Below the pieces are notes generated by a model, which was given only the letters and a program-made list of their open reading frames with translations, did not search any database and was not told the DNA's origin. A DNA stretch of 55,457 bases from a virus: IMG/VR virus record IMGVR_UViG_3300020472_000032, positions 1-55,457 of that record. One strand, written 5' to 3'. Below are positions 15,061 to 23,849 of this stretch, in pieces. A program made the translations under genes and the position numbers. How positions within the stretch are numbered: the first letter of the stretch is position 1; each line of letters begins with the position of its first letter.

Positions 15061-16068
15061 TTAATCGCTTTTTCTAGCTCTTATTTTAGCTAAGATATCC
15101 TGAGCACTTGGCTTATCGCCATCAGCAGTTGCTGGTGCAGGCTCTGGAGCAGGTGCCGGTGTTACTGCTTCTGCTACTGGTTCCGGTGTTGGTGCCGGTG
15201 TAGCTTCTGGTTGAGGAGTCGGTGCAGGTGCAGGTGTTGCACTTACTGGGGTTGCCGTTGTTCCACCTTTTGGTGCTGGCATTCCCATAGGACGATAAAA
15301 TTGTCCAAACTCTTCTGGATCATAAAGTTGACCGTCAACTGATGCTTCAAACATACGTTTGATGCCATCAATTTGCTCAGCACTTGGCCTTGCAGGCATA
15401 AAGTCATTTAGATTATGCAAACCATTTGCTTCAATAGCATCTAGTTCGTTTTGATCTAAACTACGTTCACGTCTGGACCAGTTACTGGTACTATAGTCAG
15501 CATATTGACCTTTTGTAGTTTTATGAATTTTAAAGTCTGTGCCTTCGTTAGCATCTGTTGGTAGAGCCGGGAAGTCCGGATCCATCAATGCTTGTTTAAT
15601 AATATTAAAGATTTGCGGACCCATAATAAACCTTCGAATTGGATTCTCTGGTGATGCGTCTTCTTGCAGATCACTGTTAACTACAAAGCCTTGAAAAATA
15701 TAAGAACGTTTCTTCCAATACTTCCTACCCATGTCTTCAAGACTTGGATCTTTAAACCATGCACGTACTTCTTGCAGTACTGGACAAGAACCAGTTGGTT
15801 CCCACATTTCCATGCAAGGTACATTTACTGTAACTCGTTTGCTATCAGCTTGACCTTTAATGCCAGCAAAATCCAAACGAATCATTTGACGTTCACGCCA
15901 AAAGAAATCGTTGGTAGTATCACCATCGTTTAAAAATCTAACTGTTGCGGAAGTATTTTCTGCTAAGTTCCAGAAAGGAAATATTGCGTTATCTCCACCT
16001 GAGGATCTGGAATTTCCTGTATTTTCTTGTGCAAGTAGCTTTGCACGAATTTCTGCCAATGTTGCCAT
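15061..16068 (-). CDS. 32: Single-stranded DNA-binding protein (T4 gp32)
   Basis: Coats ssDNA at forks and recombination sites and organises the replisome. 335 residues. The basic N-terminus (MATLAEIRAKLLAQEN) and central OB-type core are present. The zinc-binding region looks reduced, with CMEMWEPTGSC in place of the T4 set of three Cys and one His. The C-terminal 80 residues are a long Pro/Ala/Glu linker (PAPTPEPVAEA-type repeats) ending in an Ile-Arg-Ala-Lys tail (DILAKIRARK). That tail is unusual, since T4 ends acidic. A strong sigma70-type promoter and an AGGAGA ribosome-binding site precede it. Confidence 0.92.
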   Translation of the reverse strand: MATLAEIRAKLLAQENTGNSRSSGGDNAIFPFWNLAENTSATVRFLNDGDTTNDFFWRERQMIRLDFAGIKGQADSKRVTVNVPCMEMWEPTGSCPVLQEVRAWFKDPSLEDMGRKYWKKRSYIFQGFVVNSDLQEDASPENPIRRFIMGPQIFNIIKQALMDPDFPALPTDANEGTDFKIHKTTKGQYADYSTSNWSRRERSLDQNELDAIEANGLHNLNDFMPARPSAEQIDGIKRMFEASVDGQLYDPEEFGQFYRPMGMPAPKGGTTATPVSATPAPAPTPQPEATPAPTPEPVAEAVTPAPAPEPAPATADGDKPSAQDILAKIRARKSD

Positions 16069-16125
16069 AATGTTTTCTCCTATATGTGCCTAATGTATTG
16101 CCAATTTGTTTGACTATAATTACTC

Positions 16126-16154
16126 AGTATACAGCCAAACAACAAATAAGTCAA
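16126..16154 (-). promoter_or_regulatory. Sigma70-type early promoter for gp32-uvsX-uvsY
   Basis: Minus strand: TTGACT at 16149-16154, a 17-bp spacer, and TATACT at 16126-16131. The leader to gp32 is about 50 nt. Confidence 0.75.
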
Positions 16155-16161
16155 GTAAAAT

Positions 16162-17484
16162 TTAAAACTTTGGTATAAAAATCTCAAATGACTCTTCAAG
16201 TGATTCAACTGCTTGTTCCTGCATACCTGGACCAGTCTCAACTGATACTGATTCCATTGTAGCACTTTTATACAAATAGTCAAGTACTTTCTTTACACCC
16301 ATAATAAGTTTTGGATGCATATTGTGAACATCATCGCTTATTCTAGCAAGATGGTTGCTCACTTTATCGTCTGTAGTACGTTGGGCTAGGTAACCTGCCA
16401 TTGCACTAATCTTTGCGACGATACCATTTGCTCCTCCCCATTTAGATGGGTCTTGAGCTTCTGGATTAGCTGGATCATCAACTTCAACGCCGTTGAATCC
16501 AATGTTCTTCTTGTCTTGTATATATCTAGCTAAAGCGATAGCATTCTCTCTTGCTTCAGCTTTTATATCTCCTTCTTTCATCAAACGTGTAACTACACCT
16601 AATGCATCATTAAGACCTTCGTCAAAATGTTTTGCTGTAAAACGTTCACGCATCTTATTAACTTTAGCAGGTGATATTGTTTCTTTTTTGTTTTGATATT
16701 CACAGGAACATGCTTCGTAATATGCACTTGATTGTAACTTTTTCATATGTTCACGAATTTTGTTTTTCTGTTCTTTTACTGATTCTATTATATCATCATT
16801 GCCTTCTAGTAATCCGTTTTTATTAACCCAACGTTCAAACTTATATAAATCTCCAAGTTCTTTACTTTGTTCAATTATGTGTTGACCAAAGTCATCATAT
16901 GGATTTCCGCCTTCTTTAACATGTCGTAGCATTGCTCTAGCACCAGCTAAATGATTATGTGGATATTGAAATCTTTCACCCGCACTATTCTCAAGGTAAA
17001 TTGCATGGATGTTTCTACTTCTACTGCCACGTACTTCTTCATCTACGGGTTTTTTATGTTTAATAATAATCTTACTGTCTTGAAGATTTTGATAACTTGT
17101 TTTGGTATATCCGTATGGCTTACCATAACTTTCCATTGTGTTTTGTTGCATAGCTACTGTTCCTTGATAAGCGAAGTCCTTGGGTTCTATTTGTTTACTA
17201 AACTTTTGTAGGCTAAACTCAATTAAGTTTTTATGTGCTATCGCTTTTAAGCCTGCAAATAGTTTTCTAAATTCTTGTATAGGACGTTCTCCACCATAGC
17301 TAACACGGATTTCTGACTTGGATTCATTAGTATCGAAGTGAACCATTACTTTACTATCTTTAAGATAAAAACGCTTTGCTTGTGCAGAATCTAATGTACT
17401 TTCGCCCTCTTGAGTGAATAGTACAACATCTTCACCAAATGCTTTTATAAAATCAAAAATCTTATCTGCTATAATGTTTTCCAT
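16162..17484 (-). CDS. Conserved late protein of marine T4-like phages, probable virion component (440 aa)
   Basis: No named family. Predominantly helical, with a conserved-looking KFERWVNKNGLLEG, a CSC pair (YEACSCEYQNKK) and a long C-terminal helical region ending ESLEESFEIFIPKF. It lies between gp32 and gp17 and is transcribed from a perfect late-promoter core (TATAAATA) 5 nt before its ATG without a Shine-Dalgarno sequence. This places it with late, structural or packaging proteins. Confidence 0.65.
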   Translation of the reverse strand: MENIIADKIFDFIKAFGEDVVLFTQEGESTLDSAQAKRFYLKDSKVMVHFDTNESKSEIRVSYGGERPIQEFRKLFAGLKAIAHKNLIEFSLQKFSKQIEPKDFAYQGTVAMQQNTMESYGKPYGYTKTSYQNLQDSKIIIKHKKPVDEEVRGSRSRNIHAIYLENSAGERFQYPHNHLAGARAMLRHVKEGGNPYDDFGQHIIEQSKELGDLYKFERWVNKNGLLEGNDDIIESVKEQKNKIREHMKKLQSSAYYEACSCEYQNKKETISPAKVNKMRERFTAKHFDEGLNDALGVVTRLMKEGDIKAEARENAIALARYIQDKKNIGFNGVEVDDPANPEAQDPSKWGGANGIVAKISAMAGYLAQRTTDDKVSNHLARISDDVHNMHPKLIMGVKKVLDYLYKSATMESVSVETGPGMQEQAVESLEESFEIFIPKF

Positions 17485-17489
17485 AATAG

Positions 17490-17497
17490 TATTTATA
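17490..17497 (-). promoter_or_regulatory. Perfect late promoter TATAAATA, 5 nt before ATG
   Basis: The minus strand reads TATAAATA, CTATT, ATG. This is the exact T4 late core, with the predicted +1 on the A of the start codon. Confidence 0.8.
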
Positions 17498-17501
17498 CTC
17501 T

Positions 17502-19061
17502 TTAGATCATTCCTATAGGCATTGGCATCCTAACATCTTCGTTTTCTTCACTTGGGCCAATATCATTTAGCATGTTGAATGCATTTTCATCAAATTTAAC
17601 TGCACTCTGTATCATACGTGTACACAGTATCGTTGCCATTACCAAATCATCAGTTTCGCCATCTTTGGCCGCATAAGTGTTGCCACGTGCTACAAATACT
17701 TTTATTTCACGTATTAGGTTTTTACTGCGAACTTTCATATGATCTGTTTCAATCCATTGTTTAAATTTAGCACATGAGCTTAGTTTTGTCCTGTGTGTTG
17801 TTGTAAACCCTTTTCTAAACCTACGCACATTGCCTGCCTTTTTAGGTTCGCTTAAAAATGTGCCAGGAAATTTGTCTTCACCAAATTCGTTTATAGCCAC
17901 AAGAGCGGCCTCTCCAAGTGTATTATTTTCAACTGACCAATATATTTCTCCAACACCTTGATCATTGATGTAATTTATAATATCAAACATTATACGAATT
18001 TGTTTTTGTACAGGTGTTTTATTATGTTGCCATTCTGCTACTTGCTCTAAGCCAGGCAATGAAAAAACCTGTATGGCGGCATTGTCACCGCCTGTACCTA
18101 AACTAGGATCTAACCCAACAATATATGTATGTCCTTTATTTGGAGTACTGTACCAACGTACTTGTCCTTGTCTTAGTTTTGGTTCTACACCTTCCAGATC
18201 AGGTAATTTTAAACTGTTTATGAGTGTTTCATCCCATGCAATAAATTCACATTCGTGTTCACGTCTAAAACGTTCCTCACCTATTTTTGCACGTTCACTG
18301 AGAGCCCATGCATCATCACGTTCAGGATGTTCACTCCAATGCACTTGAAAACTTTTAAATCCATTTTTTCCAAGTTCTTGTTCTTCCCCAAATTCATCTA
18401 GTGTTTTGTTTGCATCTTTCCATATACGAGCAAACTGATCATCATCTTGGTTTGGCGTACTAGTAATAAAACATTTACCACCTGTACTTAATGTTGGTGA
18501 TAATGATGTCCAGAATTCTTGTGCAACCCTAGGAGGCACAAATGCAAACTCGTCTAAATATACTAATGTAAGCGACAAACCACGACCTGTATTTTCTGTA
18601 GTTGCTTGTGCAATAATACGTGAACCATTATCAAATTCTAAACTACCCTTGTTATATGCTGTAACACCAGCACGTATGTGATCAGGGCAGGTTTCATACA
18701 TGTATCTGATACGTTGCATAATTTCTTGGGCACCAGAATATTTGTGAGCCGCAATTAGTATTGTACTGTCTGGTTTAAACATTGCATACCATAACAAATA
18801 TGCGGCCGCACATGTGGATTTGCCTGTTTGTCTAGGTAACATTGCTATACTGTATCTGTGACTGTGATATACATCTATTAAGCCTACCTGATAATCATAC
18901 AGGTCAAACTTCATGCGACCTCGTGTAGGGTGTTGAATATAGCAATGATTAAGAGCAAAATACGTTGGATCGGCCATGCATTGTGCTAATTCCATCATTG
19001 CATCTTTTGAAAAACTTTGTGATTTGTGAGGGCGTTTGATGAGCCCGGTATCTACTGACAT
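17502..19061 (-). CDS. 17: Terminase large subunit (T4 gp17)
   Basis: DNA-packaging motor and headful nuclease. 519 residues. The ATPase domain has Walker A PRQTGKS (76-82), Walker B TLVYLDEFAF (about 168) and a following coupling motif. The C-terminal RNase H-type nuclease domain has the catalytic Asp in VGLDPSLGTGGD (about residue 315), further acids in EIYWSVENN and a final TDDLVMA block. Compared with T4 gp17 (610 residues) the N- and C-terminal extensions are shorter. It lies 15 bp after the nuclease-like gene; gp16 is four genes upstream. Confidence 0.95.
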   Translation of the reverse strand: MSVDTGLIKRPHKSQSFSKDAMMELAQCMADPTYFALNHCYIQHPTRGRMKFDLYDYQVGLIDVYHSHRYSIAMLPRQTGKSTCAAAYLLWYAMFKPDSTILIAAHKYSGAQEIMQRIRYMYETCPDHIRAGVTAYNKGSLEFDNGSRIIAQATTENTGRGLSLTLVYLDEFAFVPPRVAQEFWTSLSPTLSTGGKCFITSTPNQDDDQFARIWKDANKTLDEFGEEQELGKNGFKSFQVHWSEHPERDDAWALSERAKIGEERFRREHECEFIAWDETLINSLKLPDLEGVEPKLRQGQVRWYSTPNKGHTYIVGLDPSLGTGGDNAAIQVFSLPGLEQVAEWQHNKTPVQKQIRIMFDIINYINDQGVGEIYWSVENNTLGEAALVAINEFGEDKFPGTFLSEPKKAGNVRRFRKGFTTTHRTKLSSCAKFKQWIETDHMKVRSKNLIREIKVFVARGNTYAAKDGETDDLVMATILCTRMIQSAVKFDENAFNMLNDIGPSEENEDVRMPMPIGMI

Positions 19062-19076
19062 TTAATATCCCATATA

Positions 19077-20123
19077 TTATTTGGTTTTTGGATTAGGCTG
19101 ATAAAAAATATCTGGTCCTTGTGAAGGCCAAATGTAAGGTATATTACTTGCTAATACGCCTGATTTACGTAATGCATTTAATCCTTTACCGCTTGTAGCA
19201 GTAACCATTGACATAGAACCAACTGCCATACTTGACATAACTTGCCACTGGCCACCCATGTCTGGATTTGCTTTATACCAATCAAAGTTAGATTCAATGT
19301 ATGCATCTAATACTGCGTCAGCTGATGCATTAGGTTGTTTAAATACATTTGTAATTGAATCTCCAAACTGTTGGAAACGTTGTTGGAATACTGCTTTACC
19401 TATTTGAGTTCTTCTGCCAGCATCTAAGTCAAGTGAATTAACAAGATCTACAAATAAATTTAGATTCATAGTTTTTTTACCACCTGCAAAGTATGACTCA
19501 ATAGGTTGCACAAGTTCTTCAAACTGTTCTAATGTTTGTTTTACTCTTTCAGCTGATACACCACCTTCGCCTAATCTGCCACTGCCTTTAGTTGAAGCAA
19601 CTTTAAGTTCTACTGCAACTCCTTTAACATCAATATCACCTGTGCCTTTTTGTGAAATATCTTGACTGAGTATTGCAAGTGCATGTTCGCCTTTACCTGC
19701 ACGTTGTAGTCCTGCACCAAAATCTAAAAATTCTAAGAACATTTGAATGTTTACAGCGTCGTTGTTGAATATTTCATCAAAACTATAATGTCCGTCTTTT
19801 AAAAATACGTTTGGATTTACACATTGATTTTTTTCAAAGTTATCAAGAAATTTATTTTTTTGTGCTAGGTTTAATCTATCTGATGCAACAATTCTTTCAG
19901 CAATACTTTTCATTGCTTCGTCGCCATATTCTCCTGCTAGTTTACTATTAACCATTGGAAGAAATCTATCAACAACACCAGTTTTATTTACAAGGGAATA
20001 TACACGATCTAATAACTTGGCTTGTGCTTCGTCGTTAGGATCAATGCCTTGTATTCTTTGCATTATCTCACGTTTTGCCTCATCGGCATCTTGATATTCG
20101 TATAGTACTTCTCTTGCTCTCAT
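19077..20123 (-). CDS. PD-(D/E)xK nuclease-like late protein, possible internal head protein
   Basis: 348 residues from the ATG at 20121-20123. A start five codons earlier would lie within the late promoter and has no ribosome-binding site. Residues 143-175 read GKGEHALAILS, then GDIDVKG and VELKV, followed by GRLGEGG. That is the E...D...ExK arrangement of PD-(D/E)xK endonucleases (candidates E146, D163/D165, E172, K174). The N-terminus MRAREVLYEYQ resembles the capsid-targeting peptides of T4-like internal proteins. The late promoter and position beside gp17 fit a packaging-linked or injected nuclease. Activity is untested, and a purely structural role is possible. Confidence 0.6.
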   Translation of the reverse strand: MRAREVLYEYQDADEAKREIMQRIQGIDPNDEAQAKLLDRVYSLVNKTGVVDRFLPMVNSKLAGEYGDEAMKSIAERIVASDRLNLAQKNKFLDNFEKNQCVNPNVFLKDGHYSFDEIFNNDAVNIQMFLEFLDFGAGLQRAGKGEHALAILSQDISQKGTGDIDVKGVAVELKVASTKGSGRLGEGGVSAERVKQTLEQFEELVQPIESYFAGGKKTMNLNLFVDLVNSLDLDAGRRTQIGKAVFQQRFQQFGDSITNVFKQPNASADAVLDAYIESNFDWYKANPDMGGQWQVMSSMAVGSMSMVTATSGKGLNALRKSGVLASNIPYIWPSQGPDIFYQPNPKTK

Positions 20124-20128
20124 ACTAG

Positions 20129-20136
20129 TATTTACC
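20129..20136 (-). promoter_or_regulatory. Late promoter core GGTAAATA, 5 nt before ATG
   Basis: The minus strand reads GGTAAATA, CTAGT, ATG. The leaderless arrangement sets the start of the nuclease-like gene at 20123. Confidence 0.65.
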
Positions 20137-20142
20137 ATGTCA

Positions 20143-20170
20143 GAAAAAAAGGCGACAATAAATTGCCGCC
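20143..20170 (-). terminator. Rho-independent terminator after the Cys-cluster gene
   Basis: Minus strand: stem GGCGGCAA/TTGTCGCC (20163-20170 with 20151-20158), 4-nt loop, then seven Ts. It separates the head-protein operon upstream from the leaderless nuclease-like gene. Confidence 0.8.
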
Positions 20171-20180
20171 CAAGTTTCTA

Positions 20181-21026
20181 TTAAACTCCAGCTAGTTTTC
20201 TTAGCCGGTTTATATCGTCTCTAACGGGTGTATTTTTATCTTTTGTACCTGTAATTCTGGCTATTCTATCTCTATAAGCCTGTGCTTTAGGAGGAACTCT
20301 TTCACCATCTTTTCTTGGTTGTGAGTGATCTCTACCTTCACCTTCTACAGTAGACTCGCTGAGTCCTGCTAGTTCTAGTGCTTGATCAATTATTTCATGT
20401 GCATCGCCTGAGTTTGCAAATCCTTCTTCGTCAGCAAAGTCAACATCACTACTATGTGCCATTCTATCCTGATTGCTAACGCCGTGATCTGCCATTGCTT
20501 GTGCAATATCTTTTGGATCTGCACTATGTACAACTACTCGGTTGTCCACCTGCATTTTGACTTTGCCATCTTCTGCATTGAAGTAAACAAATTTTGGTTC
20601 ACCTTGTTTTGGTCCATAAAGATCGCCTAGTTTCTTTTGCAGAGCGTCATTGTCTTCAGTTTGTTCCATTGGTACAATAGCACTAGATCTATCAAGTACC
20701 TTGTACAATGCTTCTATGTGCTTACGCATTGTTGTAAGTTGGTCTGTTAAATCTCCAGCACCAGTTGAATCATAATTCATATCCATTGTTGCTAGTTCAT
20801 CGTATTCGCCATTTAATCTTTCTAATGCTTGAAAAATATCATTGAGTTTATCACGCTTCATTGAATCTGTTTTATCTTCTTGAACACTTTCATTTACTGG
20901 TTCACAATTTGGTTTACAGTTACAGTTAGATCCACAGTTACCACCACATGAGCAGTTGCTATCACAACCACATGATGCTTCATTTAATGTACCTAGGTAA
21001 TTAGAGATTTTTTCCTGTAATTCCAT
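20181..21026 (-). CDS. Prohead-associated protein with metallothionein-like Cys cluster and LRKLAG tail
   Basis: 281 residues. The N-terminus MELQEKISNYLGTLNE precedes a canonical gp21-type cleavage sequence (LNE then AS). Directly after it come eight Cys in 23 residues (CGCDSNCSCGGNC-type CxC/CxxxC spacing), like a metallothionein. A helical middle, a strand-rich segment (KFVYFNAEDGKVKMQVDNR) and a C-terminal LRKLAGV follow. The same LRKLAG motif ends the scaffold gp22 and occurs three times in the gene upstream. The inference is an internal head or core protein that binds metal. Its start overlaps the stop of that upstream gene (TAATG), and a terminator follows. Confidence 0.6.
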   Translation of the reverse strand: MELQEKISNYLGTLNEASCGCDSNCSCGGNCGSNCNCKPNCEPVNESVQEDKTDSMKRDKLNDIFQALERLNGEYDELATMDMNYDSTGAGDLTDQLTTMRKHIEALYKVLDRSSAIVPMEQTEDNDALQKKLGDLYGPKQGEPKFVYFNAEDGKVKMQVDNRVVVHSADPKDIAQAMADHGVSNQDRMAHSSDVDFADEEGFANSGDAHEIIDQALELAGLSESTVEGEGRDHSQPRKDGERVPPKAQAYRDRIARITGTKDKNTPVRDDINRLRKLAGV

Positions 21027-21658
21027 TAGATACCTGCCAATTTCTTCAGTGCTGAGACATCTGCTGATACTGTTTTATCTGTGGTTGTTTCGCCAATGCC
21101 TGCAAGTTTTCTAAGATCTGCAATGTCTTGATTTTCTTCAATTGACTCATCTGTTTCTTCTTTGTCATCTGACTCAGATTTTTTGCCTTTTTTCTTATCC
21201 TGATATGCTTGTAATCCAGGAGGAAGTTTGCCTTCTTCAACTGCTTCTTCTTCAACTGATTCATCAGCTTTTTCTTTTTTATCTTTGGCGGCTTTTTTCA
21301 TTGGCTCTTTTTTGTCGCCATCGCCATCGATGTCAATATAATCTGGTTTTGCTTTTTCTTCAACTGCCTGCTCAACAACTTCCTCTTGAGCTTGTTCCTC
21401 AACTGCTTCATCCTCGCTGAGGTATTCCTTAAATTTTGCCATCATGTCTTCTACTTCATGATCTTCAAATACTTTATCTTCGCCTTCTACAACTTTTACT
21501 GGTTGTGGATCTGCATTCAAGTATTGTCTAAGACTTTGATTTACATCTGCTTCGGGTGCCTGTACCTCTTCAGGATCAGGATGCGCCGTTGTTGCTGGAC
21601 TGTTGGCCCACTCAGTTTGTGGCATTCCAGCTAGTTTTCTTAATTCATCTATGTTCAT
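21026..21658 (-). CDS. Acidic prohead core-like protein with three LRKLAG/LKKLAG motifs
   Basis: 210 residues, Glu/Lys-rich and low complexity. LRKLAGM lies at residues 6-12, LRKLAGI near 187 and LKKLAGI at the extreme C-terminus. The centre has an EF-hand-like IDIDGDGDKKEPMKKAAKD segment that I recall from virion proteins of marine T4-like phages. Composition and motif sharing with gp22 suggest a scaffold or core component. Calcium binding is possible but not shown. It overlaps both neighbours by 1-4 bp. Confidence 0.6.
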   Translation of the reverse strand: MNIDELRKLAGMPQTEWANSPATTAHPDPEEVQAPEADVNQSLRQYLNADPQPVKVVEGEDKVFEDHEVEDMMAKFKEYLSEDEAVEEQAQEEVVEQAVEEKAKPDYIDIDGDGDKKEPMKKAAKDKKEKADESVEEEAVEEGKLPPGLQAYQDKKKGKKSESDDKEETDESIEENQDIADLRKLAGIGETTTDKTVSADVSALKKLAGI

Positions 21659-22191
21659 GCCTTTTCTCCTTCGTAGCCAACACCTTCTGGCATTTGCTCT
21701 CTTCTAAGTTTCATCATTTCGTCTACGAATTTTGTTTTGAAATCTTCGCCATAGTATTCTGCATGATCTACTTTTTCTACGTCATCTGCACTATAGTCTT
21801 CTGATTCTAATTTAACTTTGTATTCTTCGTCTTTTTTTGCTTTTTCTTCTGCAAGTTCTCTAGCCATTGCTGGTTCATTGTGTGCTCTTACTTTAATTTT
21901 GTTTTCGCCAATGTTCCATATTCTTACTATTTCTGTCATCAAGCCAAATTGGCTTGCTGGTTGGTCACTATCAAAATCAATAGTTGTTACATTAATACCT
22001 CTTTCACCTGGAAAATCAATTGGAGCACTTTGTAAAATTCCTCGCTTGGGTGAATTTACACTTTTTACTTCATACTTTTTAAGATGTTCTTCAAGTGCGT
22101 CCATCATTTCGTCCGAAACTTCTTCAGAGGTTTTGATTCTGTAACTATAACTAGATTTTGATTCTGTCAAATATGCTTTTAAATAATTCAT
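21655..22191 (-). CDS. Late head-associated protein with CTS-like N-terminus (178 aa)
   Basis: N-terminus MNYLKAYLTESKSS resembles the capsid-targeting peptides of T4 internal proteins, with LTE as a potential gp21 cleavage site (gp23 has the same LTE before TAS). The central region (YRIKTSEEVSDEMMDALEEHL, then GINVTTIDFDSD) looks like an alpha/beta ferredoxin-type domain, and the C-terminus is acidic and helical. No enzyme motif is visible. It has its own late promoter and CGGAG. Confidence 0.6.
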   Translation of the reverse strand: MNYLKAYLTESKSSYSYRIKTSEEVSDEMMDALEEHLKKYEVKSVNSPKRGILQSAPIDFPGERGINVTTIDFDSDQPASQFGLMTEIVRIWNIGENKIKVRAHNEPAMARELAEEKAKKDEEYKVKLESEDYSADDVEKVDHAEYYGEDFKTKFVDEMMKLRREQMPEGVGYEGEKA

Positions 22192-22209
22192 GTTATTGCT
22201 CCGTTAAAG

Positions 22210-22704
22210 TTATTTATCTTTCTTTAAGCTGTCTGCTATGGTTTTAAGACTTTCAATCATACTGTTTCTATCACTAGTGATCTGTTCACTGTCATGGTGA
22301 ATTACAGTACCATTGGCGCCGTTGCCATCTTTATCTAACCTTGCTTTTTTAAGCTGTAGGTCTATCATTTTTAGTTTTTTGTTCATTTTTTCTGTTTTAG
22401 CTGTAATTGCATTGTTCATCATTTTACTTGCCACATCAAAAATCAAGGCCGCATGACGATCTTCTACGTTGTTGCCTAATGCTACTAGATCATCAAATGT
22501 ATCCATAGCCTTTTGTGCATAAGTATCCATATCTGTATCAAGTGAATTAAGTCCTGTTACTTGTGGTAATGCTGAATCTATTTTGTCTGCTGTTGCTATA
22601 ACCTGCTGTATTTCGTCAGGTGCCATTGTGAGTTCAGTTTTAACTTCTTCTTTTTCTTTTTCTATAGGAGGTAAGTTAAACTCTTCTTCTAATTTTTTGG
22701 TCAA
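22210..22704 (-). CDS. 16: Terminase small subunit-like protein (T4 gp16)
   Basis: 164 residues, the same length as T4 gp16. A disordered acidic N-terminus precedes a helical core (TDMDTYAQKAMDTFDDLVAL, then DRHAALIFDVASKMM) and a coiled-coil-like stretch (KMNKKLKMIDLQLKKARL), in the order of the gp16 ring subunit. gp16 regulates gp17 and recognises the packaging start. It is four genes upstream of gp17 and overlaps gp4 by 4 bp. The family is poorly conserved, so the call leans on length, architecture and context. Confidence 0.65.
   Translation of the reverse strand: MTKKLEEEFNLPPIEKEKEEVKTELTMAPDEIQQVIATADKIDSALPQVTGLNSLDTDMDTYAQKAMDTFDDLVALGNNVEDRHAALIFDVASKMMNNAITAKTEKMNKKLKMIDLQLKKARLDKDGNGANGTVIHHDSEQITSDRNSMIESLKTIADSLKKDK
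22211..22218 (-). promoter_or_regulatory. Late promoter core GATAAATA
   Basis: Minus strand GATAAATAAC overlaps the gp16 stop codon and lies about 20 nt before the ATG of the 178-residue gene. The leader contains CGGAG. Confidence 0.6.
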
Positions 22705-23156
22705 CGTTTTTTCCTTCTGTTAGGCTTATTACTTTTTGGCTTATTGAACATTTCGTTTTCTGTTATAACTCGAAAACCCATTCCTTGTTGATTTGCCCAT
22801 TGTCGTGCCATTTTCCATTTAGCTTCATTAACTGCGGCATGCATTTTATCATGTGTGCTACGAGCATTACCCATTACTTGACTATTGGGTTTTACTTCTA
22901 CAATCTCTGCATGTTTCTTTCCATTTTTATCTGCATATATCATAAAAAAGTCTGGTACATACGAAGTCTTTTTACCAGTAACTGGATTGATATATGGTAT
23001 TCTATGTGCTTCACTTGCCCAAGCTAATATGTTTGGGTGATTATCACACATACGCATAAAAGCTAATTCCCAACCACTTCTATAACGTGGTGTATGCTTA
23101 CCTATATACTTAGTTGGGTTTTGTGGCTGAAAAGCACCTTGGATATATTTTGCCAT
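22701..23156 (-). CDS. 4: Head completion protein (T4 gp4/gp50)
   Basis: 151 residues, matching T4 gp4. The first block, TKYIGKHTPRYRSGWELAFMRMCD, corresponds to the family's Y.G..P.YRS.WE....C signature. It is followed by a beta-strand pair with VPDFFM and EIVEVKP, an ExK-type nuclease-like core, and EAKWKMARQWANQQGMGFRV. The protein is added to packaged heads before tail joining. The basic tail (KSNKPNRRKKR) may contact DNA. Confidence 0.85.
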   Translation of the reverse strand: MAKYIQGAFQPQNPTKYIGKHTPRYRSGWELAFMRMCDNHPNILAWASEAHRIPYINPVTGKKTSYVPDFFMIYADKNGKKHAEIVEVKPNSQVMGNARSTHDKMHAAVNEAKWKMARQWANQQGMGFRVITENEMFNKPKSNKPNRRKKR

Positions 23157-23169
23157 AATAGGCTACCTT

Positions 23170-23835
23170 TTATTGGCCGGGTACAAATTCAACATCATAA
23201 TACTCATATTCAAACGTTATATTAGTTTGTACCAACCCAGAATCTGTATAGTTTAATGTATCTCTTGTAAGGTTTGAAATTACCGGTCTATATAAAGTAT
23301 ATACATCTGCGCCATGGCCTTCAGTGTCAGATGCTCCACTACTATCAGCAGGAGCATAACCAGAAAAGTTATATATTTTGAGAACTAAAATAGGATCTTT
23401 TGATTTAGCTACCTTTAAGTTTTCACCATGGCTAGTTACAAAAGAATGATTCCTTAAATCCGTACCTCTATAAAATGATGTTGACCGACCATGCGGACCT
23501 TCATCTGCAGGTGGACTACTAAAATAATGTTTATCATAGCTTGTTAAAAATTTATTAATGTTACCTGCCCTATCATCATATATTGCCATTGTAACCGGAT
23601 TATATGTCTTACCTAATATACTAATAACTTTTCGATTATAAGAATTATTTGTTTGTGTATTATAAGTGGTGGAAGGCAAAGTGATGTTTGAAACATCAAA
23701 TCGCTTTCCACTCATGTCAATTGGAAAATCACCTCTGGTCAAAAATTCTACAGCATACTGGTATTTTTGCTTTGGGAGTTTAATGCTTCCGGAATTTGCA
23801 CCGTAAACATCAACTGCATAATTTTTGAATCCCAT
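23170..23835 (-). CDS. Tail tube protein, second gp19 paralogue
   Basis: 221 residues, beta-rich. It shares the layout of the next upstream gene: a QYAVEFLTRGDF-type first strand, an LPSTTYN loop, a KVISILGKTYNPVTMAIYDD strand and a C-terminal TNITFEYEYYDVEF strand. This is the gp19/tube fold. It has no insertion of the Ser/Gly loop seen in its partner. Likely a second tube or tube-terminator-like protein; T4 has only one gp19 but uses the related gp54/gp3 at the ends. Confidence 0.65.
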   Translation of the reverse strand: MGFKNYAVDVYGANSGSIKLPKQKYQYAVEFLTRGDFPIDMSGKRFDVSNITLPSTTYNTQTNNSYNRKVISILGKTYNPVTMAIYDDRAGNINKFLTSYDKHYFSSPPADEGPHGRSTSFYRGTDLRNHSFVTSHGENLKVAKSKDPILVLKIYNFSGYAPADSSGASDTEGHGADVYTLYRPVISNLTRDTLNYTDSGLVQTNITFEYEYYDVEFVPGQ

Positions 23836-23849
23836 AACATTACCTTACC

